In this document: piece by piece, positions 13,305-22,859 of the stretch
How the letters are laid out: the number at the start of each line of letters is the position of its first letter
How positions within the stretch are numbered: position 1 is the stretch's first letter
From: Uloborus plumipes
Taxonomy: Eukaryota > Arthropoda > Arachnida > Araneae > Uloboridae
Length of the DNA stretch: 64,000 bases
Assembly (NCBI GenBank): GCA_038373865.1
Contig: JAXGGA010001613.1
Coordinates: 82,004 to 146,003 of the forward strand
Direction: 5' to 3'
Program-made: the position numbers and the translations under genes
Notes under the pieces: model-generated
The model's input: the letters and a program-made list of their open reading frames with translations, nothing else
Told to the model about the DNA's origin: nothing
The model's database searches: none

Positions 13305-13521
13305 AAATACTCATTGCGCGTCGTTCCATGCTGCTTAGATTATGAACAGTTTAGTCTCAGAATAAATTCCTTCGATGAACGATGAATCAGTCTTCCAAAA
13401 AGCGTAAGCATGTTTGAAAAGAGGATTTCAAATTCTCCCGTTTAAAAATATGGAACGAGGGGTAGAAATGCAATTTTGTTGTGACTTTTTCTATAGAGTG
13501 CTCATAGGAATGTCTTGGCAG

Positions 13522-13673
13522 GTCTCCGCTTTTTGCGGGCGCTGCGTCTGATGTCAGTTCCGGACATCTTGCAGTACCTGAATGTGCTCAAGACCAGCAG
13601 TTCGATCCGCCTCGCCCAGCTCGTGTCCATCGTCATCAGCGTCTGGCTCACTGCAGCGGGAGTTATACATCTG
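13522..13673 (+). CDS. slo: slo exon: S4 voltage sensor and S5
   Basis: This 152-bp exon starts in phase 1 after TTGGCAG and ends in phase 0 before GTGAGT. It encodes [20 protein letters not shown], then [17 protein letters not shown] and [12 protein letters not shown]. The three Arg residues of GLRFLRALR are the S4 gating charges of BK channels. The rest is the S4-S5 linker and S5. Base composition is clearly more GC-rich than the flanking introns. Its end joins LENSGDP of the pore exon. Confidence 0.98.
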
Positions 13674-14891
13674 GTGAGTGAGAGTTTTTTTTTTCCGCAT
13701 TGGAAATAATGCTTGGCTCATTAGTCGGTTCTGCAAAAAGTGTCACTAAATCGACCGAGCTCAGAAGGGTTGTCTTTTGAAAACCTTTTTACGAGCGTAG
13801 TTTTTGTGTGGCAATACGTGTTGAAAGTTAGTTATTGATTTCAGTCACTGGATTGATCAAACATAATTTTAAAATAAAAAAAGGCAAATTAGAGACTTTT
13901 TATAAAGAGACGTACGCACAATACACAAACTTCAATTTCGAGTGCACTGGTTCACCGTTATCGGTTAATTACTGAATGAGCAACAGTATGTGAAAACCTT
14001 ACTCAGTTTTTCAGGATATGCAAAAAACCGCGCTTAAAAATGCGTTATTATCTCGTATACCATTATTTTACACGATTTAATATTTTGAGCTTCTTAAAGA
14101 GAAAATGTTCTTCTGTTTTATGTTAAGCTTTTCTGCTTCTAATTTATTTAAGCAACTGATGATACCGAAGTGAAGCACGAGGTTTTCAATTGTACAGAAA
14201 CAACATAACGTGTTCGTTTCTGTGCTCATATGCTTTCTCTGTGGTTACTCCAAGCACTATTTTTCGAAATAAAAGGAGGCAATTTTTACCCAATATTATC
14301 AATGTAAATACTTGTGTTCAATAATGATTTTACGTATTTCTTTTTTAAATCTGAAGCCATATTGAAAAAATTTTGCAACCGAAAATGAAAATGTTTACAA
14401 CACAACATAATGCCTATTTTATACATGTGTCGTCATGTATGTATTTTAACACACATCCAAAATTGTCAAAAGTGAGTATCTCGTCTCATAGGTATAATAT
14501 GATACAAATTTTCCAATGATTACTGAAACAGTTCTTGGATGATTCGTGCATTCAAGTATACTTCAAAACAGTAGTACGAAAAGTGACTTAAAAATATAGA
14601 TATAATATTTAAGAACAGGTAGTGAACATTAAAAGGTTTGAGCATTGCGACTAACGACCTGACACATTAATCAGTAGTGGCAATTAAAGTATTGACTATT
14701 GCAAATTATAATTTCAACGTTCATGAGAATTATAATTTGAAATTATAGCACTAAGGTATCTATTTTTCTTTATTGACTATTGCTTGAAGGGAAATATGGA
14801 GATAAACATTGCATAACATTCAGATGTTCAGAGTTCACAGTTTAAACTGATGTTTCTAGTATAAACTCTGAGCTTACAGTTTGAGCTGTTC

Positions 14892-14920
14892 TATCATGGT
14901 ATAAACTTTATACCATGATA
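14892..14920. repeat. Perfect 12-bp stem hairpin
   Basis: TATCATGGTATA at 14892-14903 pairs perfectly with TATACCATGATA at 14909-14920 around a 5-base loop. It is an isolated palindrome in AT-rich intron sequence. I cannot assign a role. Confidence 0.7.
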
Positions 14921-15046
14921 CTCGATGGACACCAGTTGGTACTCTCATACGGTACTCATGAACATAATACCCGCTTTAATGACTTCCTAAAATATTCCTG
15001 TTTATAGTTTTAAAAGTGCAGTTTCTGTACACTTATATTTTACCTA

Positions 15047-17260
15047 GGGTGAGTTCTGGTAGGTGCGTTCACGGGGTAAGTGCGTCCACTAGGAATTATA
15101 TGAACACTGTCCTGAAATAGCTTCTGCAACACATCGACAATGTTAGATAACTGTCTAATGATAATTTCAATACGTAGAATTCAGGCCTGGATTCAACAGA
15201 CGAAACACAATCAGAGACAACTTAAATGTCTTCAAAAAAAAAAACTCTAAAGTAAAGATTGATAAGGTTTTGTTTCAGTTTCTCTTGTAGTCATACCAAG
15301 CAATTGAAGTCAAGAAATGCACGTTGTTTCTTTTGAGTAATAGCTACTAATAACATACATGGGGTATAAAGCAATGAATAACCGCCCCTAAGCAAGGGCT
15401 AAGGCAGAAACATGCAATACATCGCCAACTCGACCATTTCGATCCATGGACAGCTGTTTCGAGCTTATTCTGCTCTCATCAGCATGGAATACGAAAGTAG
15501 TCGAGTTGGAGGCAAAAATCCCCTTATATAGCAAAGAGAGCCAAAAAAACTGGTAGCTAATGTGAAATTAGAAATACCAGCGAGCGACCGCACTTAGTAC
15601 GGTACAACTCGTAAATTTTTTTGGGCAGAGCGCAACGTATAAAGCAGTGAGTAACCGCCCCTAAGCAAGGGCTTGTCGGTGTATTGCATGTTTCTGCCTT
15701 AGCCCTTGCTTAGGGGCGGTTACTCACTGCTTTATACCTTGCGCTCTGCCCAAAAAAATTTACGAGTTGTACCGTACTAAGTGCGGTCGCTCGCTGGTAT
15801 TTCTAATTTCACATTAGCTACCAGTTTTTTTGGCTCTCTTTGCTATATAAGAGGATTTTTGCCTCCAACTCGACTACTTTCGTATTCCATGCTGATGAGA
15901 GCAGAATAAGCTCGAAACAGCTATCCATGGATCGAAATGGTCGAGTTGGCGGTGTATTGCATACATGGGGTATTTTGATCAAATACTCTAACTAAAATTT
16001 ATTTATATGGCGGTACGCACTTTCCCTTTCTTTAAAGTAAGGTGGGGGTAAGTGCGTACCACTATCATGAGGCATATGCGTACTATTATGCGGAGCAAGT
16101 GCGTACCATTATGAGAAAGTGTTGTACCATTACGTGGAAAATCCGACTCTCGTAATTCACCTTTAATTTTGCTTATAACTCTTTTATAAGCCGATTATAA
16201 ATCCGACGTCATTTCCATCAAGTATTTATACTTACATTGATTGCGGTATAAGATTTCAATTTTATTCATTACCTCTGAAATATATTGGCTTTTAGATATC
16301 AGTTAGTAAATTTTTCGTTGAAAATAGTGATCATAAGCTATACTTAATTTAAACCAGAATGACAAATGAAGCAATGAAATTAAGTGTAACACTAAATAAG
16401 GAACCAACTGATTCAAAAAGCGAAGGTGGAGTAATGAATAAATTATATTTAAAAAAATTCAGAACACCTTGTGAAAAACTATTTCAATGTACAAGAAAAA
16501 AAAGTACATGTATCATATCATGATCTTTTTTTTCTTTTGCTCTTTATTTTGTGTTTTTTCTTACTGCTGCTGATGCTAATATTTCATTTCATTTCACACT
16601 CCAGGGTCACCCGTACCTACCACAGCTTGCTGATTCTAATAAGAAAAATATTTTTAAACCGTATTTATTCGAGAAAAAAAAAGAAAGGGGAAAAAAAGCG
16701 AATTGTTACGAAAACACAGACTGATTAATGTATTAAACCAAAATAAACTATATGTAGACTATAAGTGATTATTATTAAATAAAAACAACTTACATTTGCT
16801 CACTTGGTCTTATTAAAAGGACGAAGGAAGAATCACAGACACAACTATCTCAATCTTCAAATCACAGTTGCTCGCAAGACACGTGGGATATCACTGATTG
16901 CGTTTCATCCATGTAAGCAAGTGCTGATCTCTAGTATTAGGAATTATCCCAAAGCAATTACCTAACATATTTAAATATGTGTCAGAAGTTTTTTTCCTGC
17001 TCATATTCACATAATTTAAGGTGGACGCACTTACCCCGCTAGGTAAGGAAAGTGCGTACCTTAGAATAGGTGTCATAAACCAGGTCACAAAACCTATGCT
17101 TATGGTTTATTTGACATATTATATGCTTGAAAATCTTAGTAAAGGATCTGGAAAGAAAACGAAAAAAAAATTGTGAGTGTACAAGATTTTTCAACAGAGC
17201 AGCATTCTTGAGAACATGAACTTTGAAAAAAAGGGTAAGCACTGACCAGAACTTACCCCA
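15047..17260. mobile_element. DNA transposon remnant with AAGTGCGTACC subterminal repeats
   Basis: The left end GGGTGAGTTCTGGTAGGTGC corresponds to the reverse complement of the right end, GGGTAAGTTCTGGTCAGTGC. Inside, the motif AAGTGCGTACC (or its complement) recurs at about 16012, 16041, 16097 and 17049, with the related GGGGTAAGTGCGTCC near both ends. Repeated subterminal motifs are typical transposase-binding sites. No intact transposase is visible, and a fold-back element has inserted in it. Exact ends are uncertain by a few bases. Confidence 0.6.
15361..15962. mobile_element. Fold-back element nested in the DNA transposon
   Basis: Two arms of about 260 bp (about 15412-15672 and 15690-15962) are near-perfect reverse complements. 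They share, for example, AACTCGACCATTTCGATCCA, ACCAGTTTTTTTGGCTCTC and GTACCGTACTAAGTGCGGTC. The module GGCGGTTACTCACTGCTTTA occurs three times in either orientation. ATACATGGGG stands on both sides of the insertion (15355 and 15961), consistent with a target duplication of roughly 9-13 bp. That length suggests a MULE-type fold-back, but this is inference. Confidence 0.75.
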
Positions 17261-18325
17261 TCTCTTATCATATTTTGTTTTAATTTTAAGACATTTCATA
17301 TCTCTTGTACAACTACTAAATTATAATAAAAGTATGAATGCAATGAAAATCAATTAAGAAATTGGATGGCATGGCCATATAATTTCTACGCATTTAGATA
17401 TCGCTTAAAAAAACCCATCAACATCACAATTAACAAATAATTATGGAATTAAATTAGAAAGTTAACTTTGTTGCATTAAAAATGGTATTCCCCGAAACAC
17501 ATGACTACAATTTTTTGCAAATTTGCGCATTTATAATGTCTGTGTTTTTTACCTGTTATTTTACAACACAAAGGTATTTATTTATTTATTGAGAATCAAA
17601 ATTTTCTGGTAGATCTTCCCTAATGTTTTCCGAGTAATATCACTGTAAAACAATTCCGAAACGTCACGGATTATTTTCGGACAACTTGCAGTGATTTTAC
17701 AGGTTTCCGTCAGCTTCCTATGAAAAACAAGCACATTTCCGAAAAGTTTCCTGGATCGCTACAAATTTCGTGAATGCAAACTTTTTACTCTTGCGGAAAA
17801 CATTTTTAGCTAACATTGGGAAGATATACTTAGCTTCTTAATAAGATATTTCACCTTCGGCTCATACTCTCTTCCCTCTTACTCAAGATTCTTCTACATC
17901 AACTGAGCCCCAAACAAAGGTGAACTGCAATCTCTGGAAGTTGCAAAACTTTGCAAAGTAAAAAAAAAAAAAAAAAACTATTCAGGAATTGTTTGCATTT
18001 CTTTCGTATAGATTCGACAACATTTGCTTCACTAGTTTTCCTGGTAAATCAGGAAGGCCCAGGTGTTAACATATTTAAGTGTTCTTGGAAGGTTCCTGGT
18101 GCATTCAAGAAACATGATTGGCTTTTATTACGACAGTTTTGGAATTCTTCAGAAAGATTCCAGATTAACTTCAGGAAGTTTATCGACTTTCAGCAGAAAA
18201 AAAACTCCTGTTTCTTGCCAAGCATGGTACTTGCAGAAATTACCCATAGTAGTAGCCCATTCTTTTGTTTTACAGTGATTTAGTCCAAGAAAATGAGTGA
18301 TTGGTGTATTTCATGTCTGTTTCAG

Positions 18326-18493
18326 CTGGAGAATTCCGGGGATCCCCTGGAGTTCATGAACCCTCAGAGCCTGACGTACTGGGAGTGCGTGTACTTCCTG
18401 ATTGTTACCATGTCGACGGTGGGCTACGGAGACATCTACTGTCAGACGTCCTTGGGGCGGGCCTTCATCGTGTTTTTCATTCTCGTCGGTTTG
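18326..18493 (+). CDS. slo: slo exon: pore loop, selectivity filter and start of S6
   Basis: This 168-bp exon (56 codons, phase 0 at both ends) starts after GTTTCAG and ends at GGTTTG before GTGAGT. It encodes [36 protein letters not shown], then [26 protein letters not shown] is the K+ selectivity filter. The hydrophobic segment after it is S6, the gate helix. The flanking exon GTN reading supports direct splicing to either of the two alternative exons at 21699 and 22768, both of which start in phase 0. Confidence 0.99.
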
Positions 18494-18500
18494 GTGAGTC

Positions 18501-18540
18501 CCCCTGCATCTCTATGTATATCTCTCTCTCTCTCTCTGTG
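18501..18540 (+). promoter_or_regulatory. CU-repeat tract just inside the intron after the pore exon
   Basis: A CT-rich run, with (TC)n at about 18520-18537, starts only about 10 bases after the donor of the pore exon. Pyrimidine-repeat tracts next to exons are classic binding sites for PTB/hnRNP I-type splicing regulators. The next exon choice is the mutually exclusive pair, so a regulatory role is plausible but not shown. Confidence 0.35.
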
Positions 18541-19300
18541 CTCAAGACGTGCCTCTCTATCAATGCACTCGAATAAAATATTTCAAAGACCAGTCGAACG
18601 CCAAAACCATGAAGAATCACATGAAATACACCGCCAGCTCGGTTGCGTCATCCAGATAAATGGAGGTCATAATGATAAATCTGGATCAAGATATTCTTTT
18701 TGGCCAAATGGCCAGTGAATCTGCAATCTCATCGCTATGGATTCCACCTTGCCGGGGACCCATTGCAAAACAATTTCGATAACAGAGTCATAGTAACAAT
18801 CTTTGGCATTCATGGAGAGGGAGGTCAAAGAACTCGAGCTTCACAACGGAGATAGCATTGAAACCCGGGAGGTCACTGAGAATGACTGCCGTTTTTCCAA
18901 CCCTTGTTTAACAAAATGTCATAATAATATATTTAAAATTAACGAAAATTCAGCTTGAAATAAAATGTGCAATAATATTTTCCTCCAGCATTTGAACAGC
19001 ATTAATGTTTTAAAATTGTTATCCTGTAAAAATAATTATTTACTTGCCAATCTTTTTTTCGCATTGGTAATGAGTGAAATATTCTACTGAAGTGTATTAC
19101 TCTGTATTTCGACAGATAAACTAGTGTTACTATTTTAAATCAAGACAGTTTTTTAAAAATTTTACTCCCCCAATCTCAAAACGTATTAATGATGTTTCAT
19201 TCTATTTGGGATATAAATATAGAGCGATTATAATAAAAATATTGAACTTATTTGAAACTTCTTTCAAATGCGAATGTAAAGAAAAGTTTTATTTGTAAAG

Positions 19301-19361
19301 GTGCAAGGGTGCTGCTAGAAAAAAAGAAAACCTGTTTTTCTAGCAGCACCATCCTTTGCAC
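19301..19361. repeat. Imperfect 60-nt hairpin
   Basis: GTGCAAGGGTGCTGCTAGAA (19301 on) pairs with its near-complement TTCTAGCAGCACCATCC...TTGCAC (to 19361). The GTGCTGCTAGAAAAA core is perfectly paired and a few bases bulge toward the base. The arms surround an 11-base A-rich loop. Size and pairing resemble a small MITE or a precursor-miRNA-like hairpin; the sequence alone cannot distinguish these. Confidence 0.6.
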
Positions 19362-20637
19362 TAAGAAAAAGGACTGCGACTGTGAAATTTTTTTAGTGAA
19401 CTATATCAAATCCTTTGGAAGGTACTGCGTGAGATGAGTTGACTTTGACCATATTTGACTCGATATTCGAGTTGTATCAATATTGACAGCAGAAGTTTTA
19501 AAGTGTCCTGTAAGATTTTTTTTGTTATTATGTTCTTTATTTATTTTGGGAAAATCACTTTTTTACAGAGAAACTGTATGTAAAGGAATTTTTCTCAACA
19601 ATCTACGACGGTGGATTTTTTGCCTTGCCAATCTTACGATGTGAAGTTTTTTTCCTCCTTTTTTCTCAAATTGGAAGAATGTGTGAAATTTCTCTCATTG
19701 AAGAAGGGACGAAATTGGAGGACAATTATAGTAGACATCACCTGACCTGTCCTTCAAACTCGGAGCAAGAATTTCTCTTAGCTTTTATTTTAAAAGAATG
19801 CGGATACGAAAAAAGTTATACGTACAGTCGGGTAGTTTTGACGACTACTTAAAAACTATACTTAAACTTCAAACATACAGCTAATACAATGATCAGTAAT
19901 TAAAAATTCCAGAAATGATTCATTTCTGAAGAGTACTACTACAAATTTTCTTCGTACTTCTATAGCGCAGGTGGTTTAATTGAACATTTCAGAAGCTCAA
20001 TATAGAAAGATTTATGAATATAGCTTAGTGGTAAACCTAAAATGGCTTGCGGGTAAGCTGTATTTAGCGAACAGCAGACAATGGAGTGAAGGGATATGGA
20101 CTTTCTCTTACTTTACCTTACTGAATTTTGAAATCGTCCTTCAATGTAACTGCTTAATTATTTATGAAACTTTTACTTTAAGTACGGAGCTGAATAGAAA
20201 ACAGCTTAAGTTCATATTACCTTGTTTCAAATAATTTTTTTTTTTCGCCTTTTCATTAAGATTGTGGCAAGTTGACTTCGTGAGCTCAGAAAAGTCTTTT
20301 TAGAATCACAGGAGAGTTGTTTTCATCGCAAATCAAACTCGCATAGTTGGAGGACATTCCCTCAAAGTGTTTGCTTAGACTGGCAGTCAGGAAATACTAA
20401 TTGAATATTGGCGGAATTCTTTAATTTATTGCTCAAATAATAGAGTCTTGTGTAGACGAATTAATGCTTGAAAGCTTTAGCATGTTTCGATAAAACGAAG
20501 TTCAACTGTTGAAATTTGAACGCCACCATATTTATGCAGGCTGCTGACTGTTGATCAAGTTCTTTCGACCTTGTACCTGAACTCCGAAATTTTTCTCATT
20601 TAGTCGGTTATAAAATTTAATAATATTTCTGAAAATT

Positions 20638-20659
20638 GCCGTGAAAGTCATTTCACGGC
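20638..20659. repeat. Perfect 9-bp stem hairpin
   Basis: GCCGTGAAA and TTTCACGGC flank a 4-base loop. Immediately after it, ACTAGCTTTTATGCCC occurs twice, the second time followed by a GC-rich GGTGTCGCGCGGG. This looks like the worn end of an interspersed repeat. Confidence 0.5.
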
Positions 20660-21698
20660 AAACTAGCTTTTATGCCCTAACTAGCTATTAAACTAGCTTT
20701 TATGCCCGGTGTCGCGCGGGTTTAAAATGCTTCAAGCAAACTCTTAACTGTATTATTTCAAACAACATACTAACGAGTTTTGTTTAATCCTCACCGAGAA
20801 ACATGGATAGGTCTGGTGTGTGTGTACTTTAGGGTTATGACTTAAAATTGCTTTTTTAGCCTATACTAGAAATCAATTAACCTTTTTTACACATAAACAG
20901 CAAATTACAACTATTTTGTTCAATTCCTGCAAAAGATTCCACTAGTTGAAAATTTTCAAACTTTAGTATTTGTAACACAGTCAAATTATACTAATGAAAT
21001 AGACTTGAAATATGTATGCTTGGCATTTCTGGTACAGATTTGCAGTTAATTTTACACGTCAGTAACAAGCAAACAGCTTGTCACTGAGAGAATGCAAGCG
21101 ATAGATAGATTTTAGATAAGATTTCATCTTAAGAAAATCTTATAGAATTGGGTTTTAAGACTTTTATCAGGTTGCAAACGATAAGAGCTCGTTTATTCTC
21201 AAAATTGTTCCTATATGTTCTGAATTTACTATGCAAAACTTCCAGGATTATTTCCACAGCTCAAAATCTATGGGTTATTTGCACTTCTACTTGACATTAT
21301 TTTTTTCACCGTGCAGTCCATCATCAATCTCTCTGCCTGGACTCCTCCAGGTGTCTAGAAGGACATGGGATGGGACATTTCTTCTTTGCGTTACCACGAA
21401 TTCAAACGAATAATTTTAAATTATATTTTGCCAAAGCTATCATCACATTTTATTAACAATTTTCTCGCGAATGCCACAATGAGGTTCTAATTTTTAACTG
21501 CTAAAGTAGTACACTAAGCTTCCAACGGTTTGGTGCGGAAGTCGTTCTTGGAGAGCATTGCAATAATAGCTTTGCAACCAGCAAAACACAAAAGTTAATA
21601 AACTGCAACCACAAGAGATTTAATATGAACAAAACATTTTTTAGTCATAACCCTAGTGTACATGTATTTGCATTGGCTTAGAATCTCTCTTATTGTAG

Positions 21699-21790
21699 GC
21701 CGTCTTTGCCAGTTGCATCCCAGAGATCCTAGAGTTAGTGGGGACTAGACCCAAATATGGAGGAGAGTTCAGGCGAGAGCACGGCAAAAG
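21699..21790 (+). CDS. slo: slo alternative exon A: end of S6 and linker to RCK1
   Basis: This 92-bp exon (30 codons plus 2 bases) follows TTATTGTAG and precedes GTATCG. It encodes [20 protein letters not shown], then GGEFRREHGK, completing with the next exon as R-HIVVCGH. The segment is the cytosolic end of S6 and the linker that transmits gating-ring movement to the gate. A second exon of equal length and phase lies 977 bases downstream (22768). This copy, with REHGKR, is closer to the Drosophila Slo form. Using both in one transcript would shift the frame, so they must be mutually exclusive. Confidence 0.93.
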
Positions 21791-21842
21791 GTATCGCCTG
21801 CGCCTATTCAACGTTATCGTCTGCTCGCTGTTGTACTCGAAC

Positions 21843-21876
21843 CTTCTCTCTATCTCTGTCTATCTGTTCTCTGTTT
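21843..21876 (+). promoter_or_regulatory. CU-rich tract 3' of alternative exon A
   Basis: A run rich in TCTCTATCTCTGTCTATC begins about 50 bases after exon A. With the tract upstream of exon B it brackets the intron between the two alternative exons. A role in exon selection is inference. Confidence 0.3.
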
Positions 21877-22650
21877 GTTACTCAAGTGGCAGGATATCCG
21901 ATTTCCTTCGAAACACCAGGAGTTGCATTTGATGTCGATTTATGTGCATATTTGGAAGCATGGCATGGAATATTAAATCCTCAACCTGGTAACTTTTGTT
22001 TTTGTGAAGCCATCCTTAATATGTTAATAGCAGTGAACAAAATTATTATCGATTTCATACCTTTCTCAATTTTGGGGAAAATAGACTCTAGTATAGTTGA
22101 GGGCTGGATATTTGGTATCAGATATTCCACATGTTTACAACAATTGCCTCACTCCTTGACCGAATAGATCGGAAATCCTGCTTTGCGATATCCAGCTGTC
22201 GCTTGCGTTGGATGTGACCGTGCTTCTAAGTCACCGGAGGAATGTAAATATGCAGTTCCAAAAGATGCACCCGATTCATGACTGTAATCTCACGTCATTA
22301 TTATTACTATTTGTCCAAAACAATCAATGATAACTAAAGCAAAACTCATAGAAGCAAACAGAATTAATTAGTGTTTTATGCTTCACAAGAAAATACCTTG
22401 TTTACCACAGAAAAAAGTCTGAAGTGCTGACTTCATAATTGAATAAGTTCACCAGTAGCTGTTCCGGGTGGTCACAGATAGTGTTCCAGTATGAAGCAAC
22501 CTTAGGTAGGCACAGTAGTGTTATCATTATCTGTTGAAAGAATCGTGTTATTTTCTCACTGGTCATTGCGAAGGACGGTCACTCCTTTGCGCGGCCAACC
22601 TGAGTATCAATTTTTGTGTAGATGTTGGACAAACAGCCTCTGAAGGCCAA

Positions 22651-22698
22651 TCTCTCCTTTTTTTTCCTTCTCTTCTCTCCTCTCTCTATGTATCTCTT
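22651..22698 (+). promoter_or_regulatory. Long CU-rich tract 5' of alternative exon B
   Basis: An almost pure pyrimidine run of nearly 50 bases lies about 70-115 bases upstream of the exon B acceptor. The acceptor itself (CAATGGTAG) has a poor local polypyrimidine tract. The distant tract may therefore serve as the functional pyrimidine tract or as a PTB-type silencer. Confidence 0.4.
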
Positions 22699-22767
22699 CC
22701 GCACGTGTGCACATCCACGTCATCGTCGCTTCCTCGTCTCATTGCACGCCTCCCCGACCAATGGTAG

Positions 22768-22859
22768 GCGGTGTTTGCTAGCTGCATTCCGGAGATCATT
22801 GATCTGATTGGTTCCCGGCCGAAATACGGGGGAACCTTCAAGTCCGAACGAGGTCGAAG
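22768..22859 (+). CDS. slo: slo alternative exon B: end of S6 and linker to RCK1
   Basis: This 92-bp exon has the same length and phases (0 in, 2 out) as exon A. It encodes [20 protein letters not shown], then [10 protein letters not shown]. Twenty-one of 30 residues match exon A. Differences concentrate in the second half, where EFRREHGK becomes TFKSERGR. The acceptor is GGTAG and the donor GTAACA. This is a tandem exon duplication at the S6-RCK1 boundary, a site where alternative exons are known in BK channels of several phyla. Both copies are open, with intact splice sites, so both are likely functional. Confidence 0.93.

Larger units (their letters stand above)
10828..13521. other. slo intron with two small TIR elements
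   Basis: Intron of about 2.7 kb with donor GTGAGT and acceptor TTGGCAG. It contains a MITE at 11886-12161 and a three-copy repeat element at 13047-13304. The remaining sequence is AT-rich and shows no exon-like segment. Confidence 0.8.
13674..18325. other. slo intron with a nested pair of transposons
   Basis: Intron of about 4.65 kb. It contains a ~2.2-kb terminal-inverted-repeat element (about 15047-17260) that is itself interrupted by a fold-back element (about 15361-15962). A perfect 12-bp hairpin lies at 14892-14920. I see no exon-like segment. Confidence 0.8.
18494..21698. other. slo intron before the alternative exon pair
   Basis: Intron of about 3.2 kb. It contains a CT tract near the donor, an imperfect hairpin at 19301-19361 and a perfect short hairpin at 20638-20659. 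No third copy of the alternative S6/linker exon was recognised. Confidence 0.75.
21791..22767. other. Intron between the two alternative exons
   Basis: Intron of 977 bases. It begins with the weak-looking donor GTATCG and contains CT-rich tracts at about 21843-21876 (after exon A) and 22651-22698 (before exon B). No other coding segment is seen. Confidence 0.8.
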
